64,000 bases of DNA from Closterium sp. Naga37s-1 (GCA_947471745.1 CANJKZ010000068.1:3921501-3985500); one strand, 5' to 3'. Counted from the stretch's first letter, positions 1 to 11,602 are shown. Notes: generated by a model from the letters alone, not told the origin. Numbers and translations: made by a program.

Positions 1-725
1 GCTGCCCCAGCGCCATCCGCACTCGCCAACTCACGGCGGCGGAAATCCTCTTGAAGGATAGCTCGCTTCACGTCTTCAAGCGAGAGGCGGGGCAAGTCGC
101 GATTAAGGTTGATGATGAGCGAGGACCATGACTCTGGGAGTAAGGCCAGCAACTTGGTCTTCTTTTGGAGCTCACTGTAGTTCAAATCAGCTCCCTCAAG
201 CCGCGTCAACAAGTCGAAGAATTTCTGCACCCCTTCTTCAACCGCTTCGTCTTCTTCAATTCGTAGTGCCGCCATTTGCCGTTCCAACACCACCGCTACC
301 GCCGCTGTTGCAGGAGCATGTACACCCTTGAGAGCAGCCCATGCCTTTGGTCCTTTCTCTGGTTCACGCTGGAATGGCTTGATGTGACGGATCTGACTGC
401 TCCCCAACGCTTGCCCAAGTAAGAGATAGCCTTGTGCGCTCTTCCGCACCCACGGGCTCTTCTCCGGGTCGTTCTCGGGGCGCTTCTCCGTTCCTTCCAT
501 CACCTCCAGCAGGTCATAGTGGTCAAAGATGTTCTCCATCTTGAAGGACCATTCAGCAAAGTTGTCACCGTTGAACTTGTCAAGCCCAAACACCCTAGGC
601 TCATCCCTAGGTGGGCCAAGACTTGGTTGCATGGGCGCCATGGCTGAATCACGGGGTTGGCCTTGAGCTTGAGCTTCTCCACTGCCACCAGCACCTCTGC
701 CACCCCTTTCCTCAGGTCCAGACAT
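1..725 (-). CDS. Ty1/copia gag protein, 3' end beyond the window (Copia-0)
   Basis: Reading leftwards from an ATG at 725, the frame stays open for 241 codons to the window edge. The N-terminus is Gly/Glu/Gln-rich. It is followed by a copia gag (UBN2-type) core: KFNGDNFAEWSFKME near residue 50, then an acidic helical stretch, LLALLPESWSSLI near residue 200, and LNRDLPRLSLEDVKRAIL near the edge. Gag of this family packages the retrotransposon RNA in cytoplasmic particles. A primer binding site at 746-757 and an LTR-like block lie directly upstream, as expected for the 5' end of an element on the minus strand. The zinc knuckle, protease and polymerase would lie outside the window. This gag is unlike those of the other copia elements here, so it is a separate family. 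No break is seen in the visible part. Confidence 0.88.
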   Translation of the reverse strand, partial: MSGPEERGGRGAGGSGEAQAQGQPRDSAMAPMQPSLGPPRDEPRVFGLDKFNGDNFAEWSFKMENIFDHYDLLEVMEGTEKRPENDPEKSPWVRKSAQGYLLLGQALGSSQIRHIKPFQREPEKGPKAWAALKGVHAPATAAVAVVLERQMAALRIEEDEAVEEGVQKFFDLLTRLEGADLNYSELQKKTKLLALLPESWSSLIINLNRDLPRLSLEDVKRAILQEDFRRRELASADGAGA

Positions 726-745
726 TGTCGAAACTGCTCCAAGGG

Positions 746-757
746 GCTCTGATACCA
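746..757 (-). promoter_or_regulatory. Primer binding site of Copia-0
   Basis: The minus strand reads TGGTATCAGAGC, the classic plant copia site complementary to the 3' end of initiator tRNA-Met. It lies two bases inside the putative LTR end and 21 bases before the gag ATG. It fixes the element's orientation (minus) and its 5' end. Confidence 0.9.
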
Positions 758-759
758 CT

Positions 760-1439
760 TGTTATAGTCACAATAGGCTTGAATGTGCCTAAAACGAAAG
801 ATAGAGAGCACAGACGGATTTCTGCACAGCGGCTTCAAACGTTGATAGCGTTCTGCTCACAACTGCAAATGACTTGATTCAAATTGGATCTGGAGCGTCT
901 TCACGTCGTTTACAATTAGCAATTTAGATTGCACGATTTGATAAAGAATTGACGACACAGCGTCAGTTTGAACGAACGGTACTATGGCAGCCACTATAGT
1001 CTTAGAACACAAGATAGGAAGAGTTACGAGTTGGGAATGACTCCCAGCTCCTACAAACCCCAAGAGCCGAGGTACAGTGATGTGGAACAGTGCCACACTG
1101 TCCCCAACCACGAAGGGTCTCGAAACTACCCTTCACTAGGGCCTACACCAAGTGAAATGTTACACTACACAAAGTAATGTAACTATCTTCAATATCTTGA
1201 GGTGCACCCTTTTTTGGCGAGCTTCGAAATCACTTGAGGCTTGACACCAAGGCTCGGGCTCTTCATCACAAACTCATCCTTGAGTTCTTGATGGGTCTGC
1301 TGCACACACCTGCGACACGCCGAACGTTCGACACAGGACAAAATAGAAACCGCGCGCGAGACACAAACGACCGCGTAACACGCGTCTAGCGATAAATCGC
1401 TATTGACTCGACACACACACTCGACATCATGACTCAACA
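760..1439 (-). mobile_element. Probable 5' LTR of Copia-0 (about 680 bp)
   Basis: On the minus strand the block starts TGTTGAGTC and ends CTATAACA just before the primer site, giving the TGTTG...AACA ends usual for copia LTRs. The left end is firm because the primer site fixes it. The right end at 1439 is inferred from the terminal motif only, since the matching 3' LTR is outside the window. Short ORFs within it look non-coding. It abuts the remnant of glycosyltransferase copy A, so the element probably inserted into that gene. Confidence 0.6.
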
Positions 1440-1483
1440 TTCACACACAATTATAAGCATGAAATATATATTATCCCATGCCC

Positions 1484-1745
1484 TCATACCATTCCATACA
1501 CACACACATTCACGCACACGGACAACAAGCCGAGTGCAAACCGTAGGGTTGCACCAACATTCGCGACTAACCAGTTCGACGACCGCCAGGAGCCCTTCGC
1601 CATACCTGCCGTTGGAGGGTCCAGAGGAAAGTCACGGTCTATCACGAACAGATTACTACAAAGACTTGGGAGAGAGATTCGGCCCGGCGCGCTTCGCCGT
1701 CCAGAGTTCAGCTCTCCACACTGCACTCGCCTCTATCCCTGCGAA
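1484..1745 (-). pseudogene. Remnant of PLOD-like glycosyltransferase, copy A (N-terminus only)
   Basis: The minus strand encodes SGRRSAPGRISLPSL then NLFVIDRDF, nearly the same as residues 9-33 of copy C (TGRRSAPGRISFPSL, KLFVIDHDL). The start ATG of copy C is replaced here, since the matching position reads AGAGGCG rather than ATGGCG. Similarity fades after about 35 codons, and no catalytic domain follows because Copia-0 begins at 1439. Upstream DNA (1746-2400) matches the region upstream of copy C in short blocks, so this is a decayed duplicate and not a chance match. No function is expected. Confidence 0.75.
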
Positions 1746-4252
1746 ATAACATCGATCAATTCAGATAGGATCTCTGTTTCAGGGGATGCAGTTCTTGTAG
1801 TAGATTTAGGACGCGTCACCTGCCTCGATCGATCCTGCGCAGGATCGATTTTTGATTCGGTTCAAAAAAAATTCAAACAAATTTTAATGCAACATGCGGG
1901 ATTTTAGTGTGGTGGACGATCGATCTTCCTCGATTTTGCACGACCAATCGAGGGACGTGACGTGTCCTATGCTCGAGAGGATTTGTACAGGTATCCAGTA
2001 TGTGCACAGGCGATGCGGGCTAAACTGTAGTATGTCTGGAAAGACCCTCAGGGCGGGTCCAAAGAGGATGTCCGAATGGGGTGGAAAAAGGTTCGGACTC
2101 TATCTAGAGCGGTCTAATAAGAACTCCAGATGGTTGGGTAGGGTTTTCCGAGAATACGTACATTGTTGGACCCGCCCTCAGTGAAGTTGCTGTAAGTTTC
2201 GACGAATTGTTTGAACCCTGATTAATTGAATCGCTAGTCCGGCGAAAAATCGCCAGACTTGACGTTGTGGCGAGAAGAAACATGGAACGCCAGAACGCGA
2301 GATGGTAACCACGTTCGATGAAACTTGGCTATTTTCTCGTGGTGACGATCGCCGGAAGCACGATCCCCATTGCGGTTTGTAGTTGATTGTAGTTGATGCA
2401 AAAGTACCACGCCCTGCCGTGGAGAAGATAGATTGTCGAAACTCGAAGGATGGGTAGGCTGTGGAAGGCTGTGGTTGCCAAGCGCGAAAGTAGGCAGTTT
2501 CTGGATAATGTTCCCTCACCATTCCCCCGCCACTTTTCCTCACCTGGTAGCGCTACCGGGAGCTGCCGGGTTTCAGACGAAGCTACCGGGTACTGTTAGG
2601 GCAGGACAGGAAATAATAAATCCGAGTCACTTGGCGCCGCTGCTTTTCCGGAAGCCTCGCTGGCAGCTATTGCGGTGCATCAGATATGGGCAGAGCTGTG
2701 TAATTGTGTTTTCCGGGAGAAGAGGTTCCGGGCTCGGCGCGTCCTCAGACGTATTGAGGCAGCTTTCTGGCTGCATATGAATATGTACACCCGGGCAACG
2801 GGGAGAAAATCAGACAAGGGGGGTGGTTCGAAACAACACGGAAGGACATGGGCGCTGGCACGACAGGAGAACTGTTTGCTTGGACGTATTCGAAGCATGA
2901 ATGAGAAGGGTTGAAGTGGACCCGAGATTTTGGGGCGCTGTGGAACCTCGCGCGAGGTGCTCTGCATCCGCCTTAGATACTGCCCCTGGGGCCTTACTAG
3001 CTCTCGGCCTCTCACGCTCAGTTACGATTGACATATGTTTTCGTATAGGCATGTATCATCGGTGTATTGTGAAAAAAAAAAAAAAAAAAAAAAACTATCC
3101 ACTGTTTATTTCTTTCGGAAGTTTTAGCACAGGACCCGGGGTAGTAAATACGGAGGATACGATAAAACCTTCAAACCCTTCTGAATCGTTAGAATGACTT
3201 CGCTGGGCTACTTCGATTGACTCCAACGAACAAGGCATCTCCAACTCCAACTCGGCATCTCCAACAAGGCTCATCTTCATTCTCTCCAGTTACGAGTGTG
3301 GATGTATCTATGTTTTGATAATATAGTTACAAAAAAAAAAAAAAAAAATCTTCATTCTCTCTCGCCACCATCTTGCCAACAGCACTGAGGTTTACCGGTA
3401 CTGGTACATGAGTCGCCATTTGCCAAGCTAAGTAGACATTGTAGCATTACCGTTCATTCCGCCGCAACCCTATTTGCGGGGGCTCTGGCTCAGTCATGAT
3501 ACTACAGACTGTATACAGTGTGTACTATGCACGCCGATGTCTCTTTCGTGTCATGTCGTGATTCACATAGCTGCAACTGCACACCCAGACCAACTTTTAG
3601 TTCTAGAACTATCCAAGGTCACGGAAGGTCTTTAGCCCCATCCCTCATGAACGTTAGCGTTGACTCAAAAGACTCCCCGCGAGTTGCGTTCCGTGGCGGA
3701 ATTGCCAAAACTTAGGTCTGTCGATTTTTTCCGCGGAAAATGTTAGCTGGCAGAGATAGTAATCGCCAAAACTTTAGGTTTGGAGGCTGCACTGAAAATC
3801 GCCAATGGCCTGTGATTTCTTTCCGCGATGACATTTGAAATAAAATCACCTACAGAATCGTCGGCTCTACGTCTTGCGATAAAATCCAAGACAATTATGT
3901 CGAAGCGAACTTCGCTACAGACTACCCTAATTGTCGGTGCGACCGACAATATGTTGTTAGCGAGCCCCCTCCCACCCGAGTGCGTGTGCAACGTTCCGCA
4001 ACGTCGCCGACTTTGGCGGTGCCTTGCCACCAACCCGGACCGCCCATCGAAAGGCCCCCAGCCCCAGGCATGGATTTGGCTCACGGCGCTAGTGAAAGCG
4101 CGGGCAATCCGAGTGGGGTATTTCATGGCCGTTTTCTGATGATATCAAGCCAGGGATTTTGTACTAACCAAAGTTCCATTCTCTTGCTTGTTATGGTACA
4201 ATCAGTCATGCCAGATTGATTCCAGCAAAAGACATTTCGTAATACTACTAGA
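1746..4252. other. Intergenic region between head-to-head glycosyltransferase copies A and B
   Basis: I see no convincing gene here. It matches 41887-45248 in order: near 1980-2030 and 41940-41990, near 2480 and 43555 (both GGTTGCCAAGCGCGAAAG), near 3210 and 44045 (GACTCCAACGAACAAG), near 3485-3545 and 44190-44250, and 4100-4180 with 45120-45180. So the whole divergent block was duplicated. Homopolymer A runs lie at 3072-3094 (23 A) and 3331-3348 (18 A). This would be the shared promoter region of two divergent genes, but I cannot point to promoter elements. Confidence 0.7.
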
Positions 4253-4899
4253 ATGGCCGCAATATATGCGAGGCTAAGTCTACCCTCCCGCTCGCGGTTT
4301 CTGTCTTGGTTCTGTTGTGTAGCTAAGGGAGCCTCACTAGTTACCTTAGTCGCCACCGCCTCGTTAGCGCTGCTGATGCTCTGGCAGGTTCGCTTCTCCT
4401 CCCTCGTGAGCCCAGATGCCATGGCGGTTTGTGATTACTTAGACTCGTGTGTCGGTGTGGGTGTTGCGTATCGTGGCATTCACACAGGCACGTCTTTTTT
4501 CCGTGGTATTGCATGCTCCGATGTGGTGAACACTGCTGCTGTTCGCGGCAAAGTAAGCTTTGAAACCGGAACCAAAACTCATAACCAGCGTGTCATGCAG
4601 GAGCAGGGTGGCTATGACAGCAGGTGCGGCAGCAGCAATAGCAGCAGCAGCAGCAGCAGCAAGAGCTCCAAAAAAGTCAATACCAGGGGGAGCTGCCGAT
4701 CAAGGATCATCCAGAATTATATCCGATCCAGGCTGGGGGCGTCACATTGGCGCTACGAACAACAGCAGTGAGAGAGTGTCAAACGCTGGGGGAAGGGATG
4801 GCTGCCGAGTCACGTATGACCTCACAGTAGACCCTCGGGACTTAAAGCCAACGTCAGCCTTCACCTACTCCAACTGCAGCATCGAATGTATCACTTTCT
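4253..4899 (+). pseudogene. PLOD-like glycosyltransferase copy B, 5' part
   Basis: The ATG at 4253 opens a frame matching copy D: a basic N-terminus (RLSLPSRSRF), a signal anchor around residues 28-45 (LVTLVATASLALLMLW), then LDSCVGVGVAYRGIH and SFFRGIACSDVVN, and a serine-rich linker. A frameshift near 4690-4720 moves the homologous reading (DPGWGRH, GRDGCRVTYD, PRDLKPTSAFTYSNC) into another frame. The conserved IEWITF is IECITF here. The gene stops at 4899, where the LTR of Copia-1 begins. Its C-terminus resumes at 10325, but roughly 800 bp present in copy C, with the catalytic DADD motif, are absent from both sides. The ancestor was a Golgi-type type II membrane glycosyltransferase; this copy is dead. 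Confidence 0.85.
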
Positions 4900-5020
4900 T
4901 GTGAGAATAAGAACGAGGAATGACTAGAAACAGGGCAGTACAAGGTTTGTATAGGTAAAACCTAACAATACTGTACCCCATAAGGAGAGCCCCACTACAG
5001 CCTACAATATGGTTCTGACA
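4900..5020 (-). repeat. 3' LTR of Copia-1
   Basis: 121 bp; on the minus strand it starts TGTCAGAACC and ends TTCTCACA. The hairpin-forming polypurine tract shared by this family adjoins it at 5021-5045. It differs from the 5' LTR mainly between 4924 and 4970. Confidence 0.88.
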
Positions 5021-5179
5021 CACCCCCATAGGCAAAGTGGGGGACAAGCAAGAGAACAAGGCAAGGTCAAGCTCAGGGTGGATCACAACGTCACCACACA
5101 TTCTGAGCACAAGTTCAAGGCCACAAGGCCAGTTCACATGCAGGATTATAAATCAAGGTGAACAAGCAAGACAGTGATC

Positions 5180-8100
5180 TCAACCTACCAAGGGTAAGCA
5201 TGCAGGTGCAAGTATATATAGATCACAGTACAAGCAAAGCCAAGAGGTAAGCAAGTGAGGCCCGGTAGGCACAAGACCTAGCATAGTACAGAAACGCTGA
5301 TGATCACAAGGCTGAAGTGCCTTGGTAAAGATACCAGCAGTGTTGGCCCGAGAGGCCACGTAAGCAAAACGAAGCTGACCACGGTGCTGCAACTCTCGAG
5401 CAAGGAATTAGCACAGAGCAATGTGCTTCATTCTGTGCTCTAGTCTGTGCTCCTGACACAAGGCCAGCATGGCCTTGTTGTCGACGTACAAAACTGGAGG
5501 AGAACGAGGCGCCTCTCCCAAGTCGGTCAGCAGGTAGGTGAGCCAGCGTAAGTCTTGTGCAGCCATGGCCCAAGCATAGATCTCAGCCTCACAACTAGAG
5601 CTGAGACCAGAGGACGAGCAGGTAGACTGCCACGAAACAGAGCCGGAACCAAGGCTGAAGGTGTAACCCTGTGAGGACCGCTGCGTAGCCAAGTCGTCAA
5701 CCCAAGAAGCGTCTGCGTGACCAGTGAGGACAACTCGAGCCCGTCCTCCAAGCACGAGCTCCATGCCCGACGTACTGCACAGGTAGCGCAACACCCTCTT
5801 CGCTGCAGCCATGTGCTCTGGTCGGTGTCTTCCAGGAGCAACATAGTGCGCCAAGATGCTAAGAGGGTATGCCAAGTCAGGTCTAGTGCAGGTCATCAGG
5901 TACATGAGGCAGCCCACAAGCTCTGGATACGGGCCACTCGGCTCTACGGACTCATCCGAGGGCAGAGCTGAGAGCGAGTGGCGAGTAGACAGAGGAGTGG
6001 CCTGAGGCAAGGAGTACGTGAAGTTGAAGCGCTGAAGGACCTGCTGCACCATGTGTGACTGAGTCAAGGTAATGGTGCGCCGTGCTCTGTCACGGGTGAT
6101 CTGCGAGCCAAGATAGCTATGCAGTTCACCCAGGTCTGTGCACGTGTGTCTCTTCTGCAGCTCGGACTTCACGTGGGCCAGTCTTGCAGTGTCAGCAGTA
6201 GCAAAGACCAAGTCCTCGACGTACACGAGGATGTAGAACGGCGGCAAAGAGGTGTCGGTGCGCAGAAACAGCGACGGGTCGGCAGTAGAAGGAGCAAACC
6301 CAAGAGCCGCAAGTGTAGTCCTCAGTGTGTCGTGCCACTCACGGGGCGCCTGGCGGAGACCGTAGACTGGCCGCCGGAGGCTCCATTGGGTACCAGGAGG
6401 AAACGAGCCAGTGCAGCCAGGTGGGCAGCGCAGCCAGATCTCCTCGTGCAGGGTGCCCTGCAGGAAGGCTGTGCTGAAGTCAAGAGAGTGAAACTCGTAG
6501 TCACGCTGAGCAGCGACGTGCAGCAGAACCCGAAGAGTGGTCATCTTCGGGGTCGGGGAGAAGGTCTGGAAGAAGTCAACTCCCTGTTGCTGACTGAAAC
6601 CTCGAGCAACGTAACGCGCCTTGAAGACAGGCGGAGAACCCAGCGGCCGCTTCACCCTGAAAATCCACATGCCACTGACGATGTTCGCCCCAGGAGGGGG
6701 AACCTCGTCGACGTAAGTGCCTGTGGACTTCCAGGATGCCATCTCTGCGTCCATGGCTGACTGCCACTAAGAGGAGTAGGGACCCTCTATCGCCTCTGCG
6801 TAAGAGCGCGGGGTCGGGATGTCTGGTGCATCCGGGTCTCCCTCAGGTGCAATCAGCATGGACACGAGATGAGGTACAGCGGCTGCAAAGCACTCAAAGT
6901 ACTCTTGCCTGTCCTCAAGGACTTCCGTGCCAAGAGCACACTCACCCCCGACGGACGGAGGACAGACAGACTCAGACTCAGCAACAAGACTCGCGGCGTA
7001 GTCTAGACGACAGTGAGCAGCAAAGCCGACAAGCTCAGCAACTAAGGCAGACGCAGCAGTGGACTCAAAGGAAGGGTCAGTGACAACAGTGGCCAGGAGA
7101 CGCTTGATAGTAGGACTAGCAGCACGAAGGGAGTCAGACTCCGGGTTAGAAAGGGCAGGAAGAGAGGATGCAGTAGGAGACGGCAGAGGGACACGCTGCG
7201 GAGCAGTGGAAGGGCGCAGAGCCATCCGGTGCATGCCAGGGACAGGAGGAGGACGCTGACGCGAACCACGATGACTAGTGCTAGCAGCACAAACAGGCGA
7301 CGCAGGATGAGACACAGGCTCACGACGCTCAACAAGACCTCCACTCGGACCAGTGTAAGGAGAAGGAGCAGGCAGTGGGGAGGCGGGCTGCAACTGTGAC
7401 TGCGACTGGACAGGCGGTGGACACTCTAAGGAAGGAGCAGGACCAGTAGAAGGCGGAAGACCAAGAACCTGCTGAAGGAGCGGAACGTAGTACGGCCGCG
7501 GACGCGCAGCGCCTCCAGAACCAGCAGGGACAGCACCGGCACCCCCAGCGGGAGCTCCAACTTCAGCAGCACCACCAGCTCCAGCAGCACCTCCAGCTGC
7601 CCCAGTAGCGCCAGCAGGACCACCTGAAGACCCAGCAGCTCCAGCAGCTCCAGCTCCAGTACCTCCAGTAGCACCTGCTCCAGCAGCACCACCATCTCCA
7701 GCACCGCCAGCAGCTCCAGCTCCAGCAGCACCACCAGGCCCAGCGGCTACAGTACCTCCAGTACGAGCACCTCCGGGACCCGTGGCTCCAGAACCCCCAG
7801 TAGCTCCAGCAGCAGCAGGACCTCCAGCAGCAGCAGGGCCTCCAGCGCCCGTAGAACCACCAGCTCCAGCAGCACGGCTCCAGCGCCGAGCAAACCACTC
7901 GCGCAGCTGCTGTGGAGAGAGTGGCTCCGCTGGGACGAAGCACCTAAAGGACCTCCAGGCTCAGCACCGCCAGACTCCACATGAGCAGGCCCAGCACCCT
8001 CAGGCTCCGCACCCCCAAACTCAGCAACTCCAGGCACAGCACCCCCAGACTCAGCACCCCCGGACGCAGCACCCCCAGGCTCAGCACCTTCAGACTCAGC

Positions 8101-9720
8101 ACCCCCAAGCTCCGCACGCTCAGGCTCAGCACCCCCAGACCCGGCACCCGCAGGCTCAGCACCCCTAGCAGCCCCAGAGTCAACAGCTACCTTGACAGGA
8201 TCGAGTGCGCCTACCTGGGACACACCTGAGGGGTAGGGGAAGAGACGGTAGTAAGGAACCGACTCGTCAATCGTGACGTCCTGAGAGGACAGAACACGGC
8301 GCGAGGTGGGGTGGTAAAACTGCGAACCAGGCGCGTCAGGGGAGAAGCCAAGGAAGACGCAGGGAACAGCACGGGAGGACAGCCTGTTCGCAGATAAGTC
8401 GCGGACGAAAGCTCGAGATCCCCAGACACGGAATGCAGACGCATCGCCAACCTTCCCCGTCCACCGCAGAGTAGGTGTGGTCTCCGGCATGGAGACCCGA
8501 GGCTGGAGGTTGAGCTGATGCGCCGCGTACTGAACCGCAAACAGCCCCAGAAAATGGGGAGCAGCGGCATGGATCATGGACATACGAGCGACATCCATGA
8601 CCATGCCAATGCGGCGCTTATCAATCCTATTTTGCTGCGTAGAGGCCGGAAGCGTGAACGTCTGGCGGATGCCCTCCGCACGACAGAAGGCTCGCAGAAG
8701 GTCGGAGGAAAACTCTCCACCTCTGTCGGAGTGCAAACGCAGAACGCGAGTAATCGTCAACGACCGAGCCGAAACTCTCGCTGAGCTGACGATGGGCAGC
8801 GCGGATCCAGTCGATCAGCACCTCAGTAACCTCACCCTTGCAGCGCAAGGGGAAGACTGTGGTATAACGCGAGTAATCGTCAACGACCAGCAGAAAGTAG
8901 CGCTCGTGACCCTGGCCACGGACGTGGGCTGGGCCCCACACGTCCATGTGAAGCGTCTGCAAGGGAGCCTCCATCGGAGGGAACTCGGAGGAGTGAGGAG
9001 CGGCGCGCTGCCGCCCCTCGACGCAAGGAACGCAGAAAGGGGCAAGCCCCGGGGGAAGGGGAGGGAGAGACCGGGGAAGACCAGTGACAAGGACACGGGA
9101 GGCCATGCCTCGGAGACGAGGCAGGGAGGGGTGACCAAGGCGGTGGTGCCAGAGGAGAGTCTGGTGAGACAGGAGGCGACACGAGCAGGGGGCAGACTCA
9201 GGACCTGACCGGGACGCTGCAGCAAACACCTGACCCGACGCAGCTACCTGACCAGACTCAGCAACCGGAGGAGCCACGGTAGTCAGGGTGTACAGGCTCG
9301 ACCCAGGCTGACGGGTGAACGTGGCCAGGTGCCGGCCCGTCCGAGTACACGAACAGTGGATCACCCGCTGACCTCCAGGAGTGAACTGGTCAACCCACGC
9401 ATCCTGAAGGTCAGCTCCACTCACCAAGTTCGTGGAGAACGAAGGGAAGTGGAGGCCAGACAGAGAGCCAGACGGGACCGCCGGACACGGCAGAACCGTG
9501 GAGGAGTGTGCAAGGACCAGACCCCCAGAGGGGTCAGCAAGAGAGACTGCCACTGGCCGACTGAGCGGCGAGAGTGTGGTGCAGTCGCGAAAGAAGGAGC
9601 GGGAATCACCCGAGGCAAGGGTGAAAGTGTGCAAGGCCGCAGTAGGCGCAGTACCAGAGAGAACAGACTCACCAGCACCTGGAGCAATGGACTCACTAGC
9701 GCCTAGAGCAGTAGCCTCAC
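5180..9720 (-). pseudogene. Copia-1 pol remnant (protease, integrase, reverse transcriptase, RNase H)
   Basis: In minus-strand order: a protease whose LDSGAS motif has become LASGDS (near 9610); the integrase zinc region LLWHHRLGHPS and core with HMDVWGPAH, VVDDYSRYTTVF and LHSDRGGEFSS, spread over two frames (9170-8600); SPDAPGSQFYHPTSRRV; a repeat-rich linker (7430-8200); then reverse transcriptase and RNase H in one open frame (6754-5408), finished in another frame to about 5240. The catalytic YVDD is YVED (near 6220). RNase H motifs TGHADASW and YVDNKAMLALC are present. Frameshifts, the YVED change and the lost protease aspartate show that it cannot act alone. Confidence 0.88.
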
Positions 9721-9859
9721 CGGCACCTGGAGCAGGATACGCACCAGCACCTGGGGCGCCGCGACGAGCAGGGACGGCGCCCAGGGGGCGCCGCGATGAG
9801 CAGGGGGGGGACGCCGCGCGGGTCCCGCAGGGGCAGCTCCCATGGGCTGCAGAGGAAGG

Positions 9860-10130
9860 CACGGCTGCAAGGGCAGCGCCCACGGGCTGCAGGGGCAGGC
9901 ACGGCTGCAGAGGCAGCGCCCACGGGCTGCAGGGGCAGGCACGGCTGCAGAGGCAGCGCCCACGGGCTGCAGGGGCAGGCACGGCTGCTCGGGAGGGCGG
10001 CGCGCGGGCTGCAGAGGTAGCTCCCACGGGCTGCAGAGGCAAGCATGGCTGCAGGGGCAGGCACAACTACAGGGGCAGCACGGTCGCAGGGGCAGCACGC
10101 GGGCTGCAAGGGCAGCGCGGCTGCAGGGGC
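9860..10130. repeat. GC-rich 40-bp tandem repeat in the Copia-1 leader
   Basis: A 40-bp unit (core CACGGGCTGCAGGGGCAGGC) is repeated about three times almost exactly between 9877 and 9996, with degraded units on both sides. It occupies the position of the leader between the 5' LTR and gag. The frames it keeps open on both strands are low-complexity and I do not regard them as genes. Confidence 0.85.
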
Positions 10131-10204
10131 AGCTAAAAAAAAAATTCAGTTAGGGCAGGGCGGAACGTTCGGTGGGCCCTAGGAACGATTCTGCTCTATT
10201 ACCA

Positions 10205-10324
10205 TGTGAGAATAAGAACGAGGAATGAGTTCATTGAGCAGCATGAGGAGTACAAGTAGGAAACCCTAACACTGCTGTACCCCATAAGGAGTGCCCCACT
10301 ACAGCCTACAATATAGTTCTGACA
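10205..10324 (-). repeat. 5' LTR of Copia-1
   Basis: 120 bp on the minus strand, from TGTCAGAACT to TTCTCACA, followed by the primer site at 10193-10204. Its middle differs from the 3' LTR far more than its ends do. Right-hand flank GGAAC does not match the left flank. Confidence 0.88.
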
Positions 10325-10459
10325 GGAACAATATGTGGTGCAAGGGACTGGAGTGGAGATCAAGGTGTATTCCAAGGTGACGAAGGCGTACCCGTATGTT
10401 TTTCACCAGTCGGGGGATAAGACGACGAGTGGGGTGGTGTATGAGATAGTGGGGAATGG
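10325..10459 (+). pseudogene. Glycosyltransferase copy B, penultimate segment
   Basis: Reads EQYVVQGTGVEIKVYSKVTK then YPYVFHQSGDK and GVVYEIVGNG, matching the C-terminal part of copy C (EQYEVQGSGTETKVYSKVTQ, CVFHQSRNK, GVVNEIVENG). VFHQS corresponds to the late histidine-containing motif of PLOD-type GT domains. The segment is bounded on the left by Copia-1 and on the right by a solo LTR that splits the codons for NG. The gene resumes at 11603. Confidence 0.85.
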
Positions 10460-11602
10460 TGTGCAGATAACTACTACAATGGGAGCTAGACTACGGGCTA
10501 GGCAAGGATGCTCGTGTGATCTCTGCGTTCGTTGGTCCTTAGTCCCTTTCCTAGTGCACACATTGCTTGCTAGTTCACGGGACAAATTGGCAAGAGTTTC
10601 ACTAGAGAAAGTTGACAAGAATGGTACAATGAAGTTGGCATGGCAAGACTACATCAAAGCTAGCATGCAAGCAGGTCGACTGCCAGCGCAGCATGGTCGA
10701 CCGCGTTCTAGCACGACTTGGTCGACCACGCTCCAGCAGTGCAAAGTCGACGGCGTGCCAACGTTGCACCCGCAGTACAGCAGCGCACCAGCTTCGCAGG
10801 TGCTCGCAGGTGATTGGCGTGCTAAGCCCCGTCACCTGCACAGAGCACACACCAAGTCAACCTGGCGCTGACGACTGCATCTGATTAGCCACGTCGACCT
10901 CAGGATACCACCACCGAGGTCGTACTCACCAACTTTGCCTGGGCAACCGTCGCACTCCTCCGCAGAACCTTGTCACCCAGGTAATCTGGTCGACCGGGCA
11001 ACCACGTCGACCAGCTGCTCTTGTATGTGCCCGTCGACCTCCCAAGTCGACGACCACCCCAAGTCGATCTCACAAGGTCGACCACACCCCTGGTCGACCA
11101 GCTCCAGGTCGACGTCACTCCTGGTCGACCAGCTCCATGTCGACCAGTGTGGTTGTCAGCCGACCACCCAAGTCGGCTACCTGAAGTCGGCGTCACCAAG
11201 TTGACGCCCGGCGACTCGACGCCCAGCTGCTCGGCGTCCTGAGTCGAGGTCGACATCGGCCCCTCCTCCGTTGACCACCAGGTCAGGTCGACCACCAGGT
11301 CGACATCACGCCTGGTCGACCAACCACCAAGTCGACCAGTAGTCCTGTCAGCCGACCACCCAAGTCGGCTGCCCCAAGTTGGCGTCACCAAGTTGACGCC
11401 CTTTGCGGGTCGACTTCCCAGGTCGACCTTCCTGAAGTCGCCGCCACCCGGAGGTCGGCGCCCGTACAGTGGCTCCCATGCAGGTCGACCTCCTCGTCAA
11501 CCAGCTCGCCCACTGCTGCAGGTCGGATGCTTCCCTCGCACCCGACCATGGAATCGGCTCCGCCCAAGCGAGGATGGGGCCAACACCCAACTCCCGTTGA
11601 CA
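10460..11602. mobile_element. Solo LTR or small LTR element, 1143 bp, TSD AATGG
   Basis: The insert begins TGTGCAG and ends GTTGACA, and is flanked by perfect 5-bp direct repeats AATGG at 10455-10459 and 11603-11607. Removing it and one repeat restores the homology of copy B to copy C. No coding capacity is convincing. About 22 copies of the palindrome GTCGAC lie between 10675 and 11490, and a block of about 55 bp is repeated at 11152-11207 and 11345-11400. The strand and superfamily are unknown; TG...CA ends and a 5-bp duplication fit an LTR. Confidence 0.85.

Larger units (their letters stand above)
4900..10324 (-). mobile_element. Copia-1: degenerate LTR retrotransposon inside glycosyltransferase copy B
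   Basis: LTR-like ends lie at 4900-5020 (121 bp) and 10205-10324 (120 bp), reading TGTCAG...TCTCACA on the minus strand. A primer site TGGTAATAGAGC lies at 10193-10204, and a purine tract ends TATGGGGGTG next to the left LTR (5021-5045). The two LTRs agree at both ends but differ strongly in their middles, and the flanks (TTTCT and GGAAC) are not a target duplication. The element is therefore probably a recombinant of two insertions. Gag is missing; a GC-rich tandem-repeat leader runs straight into protease. Confidence 0.9.

Noticed and set aside
7426..8183. Leu/Val- and Trp/Cys-rich minus-strand frames
   Set aside because: Off-frame readings of the GAEPGG and Gly/Ala linker repeats in Copia-1 pol.
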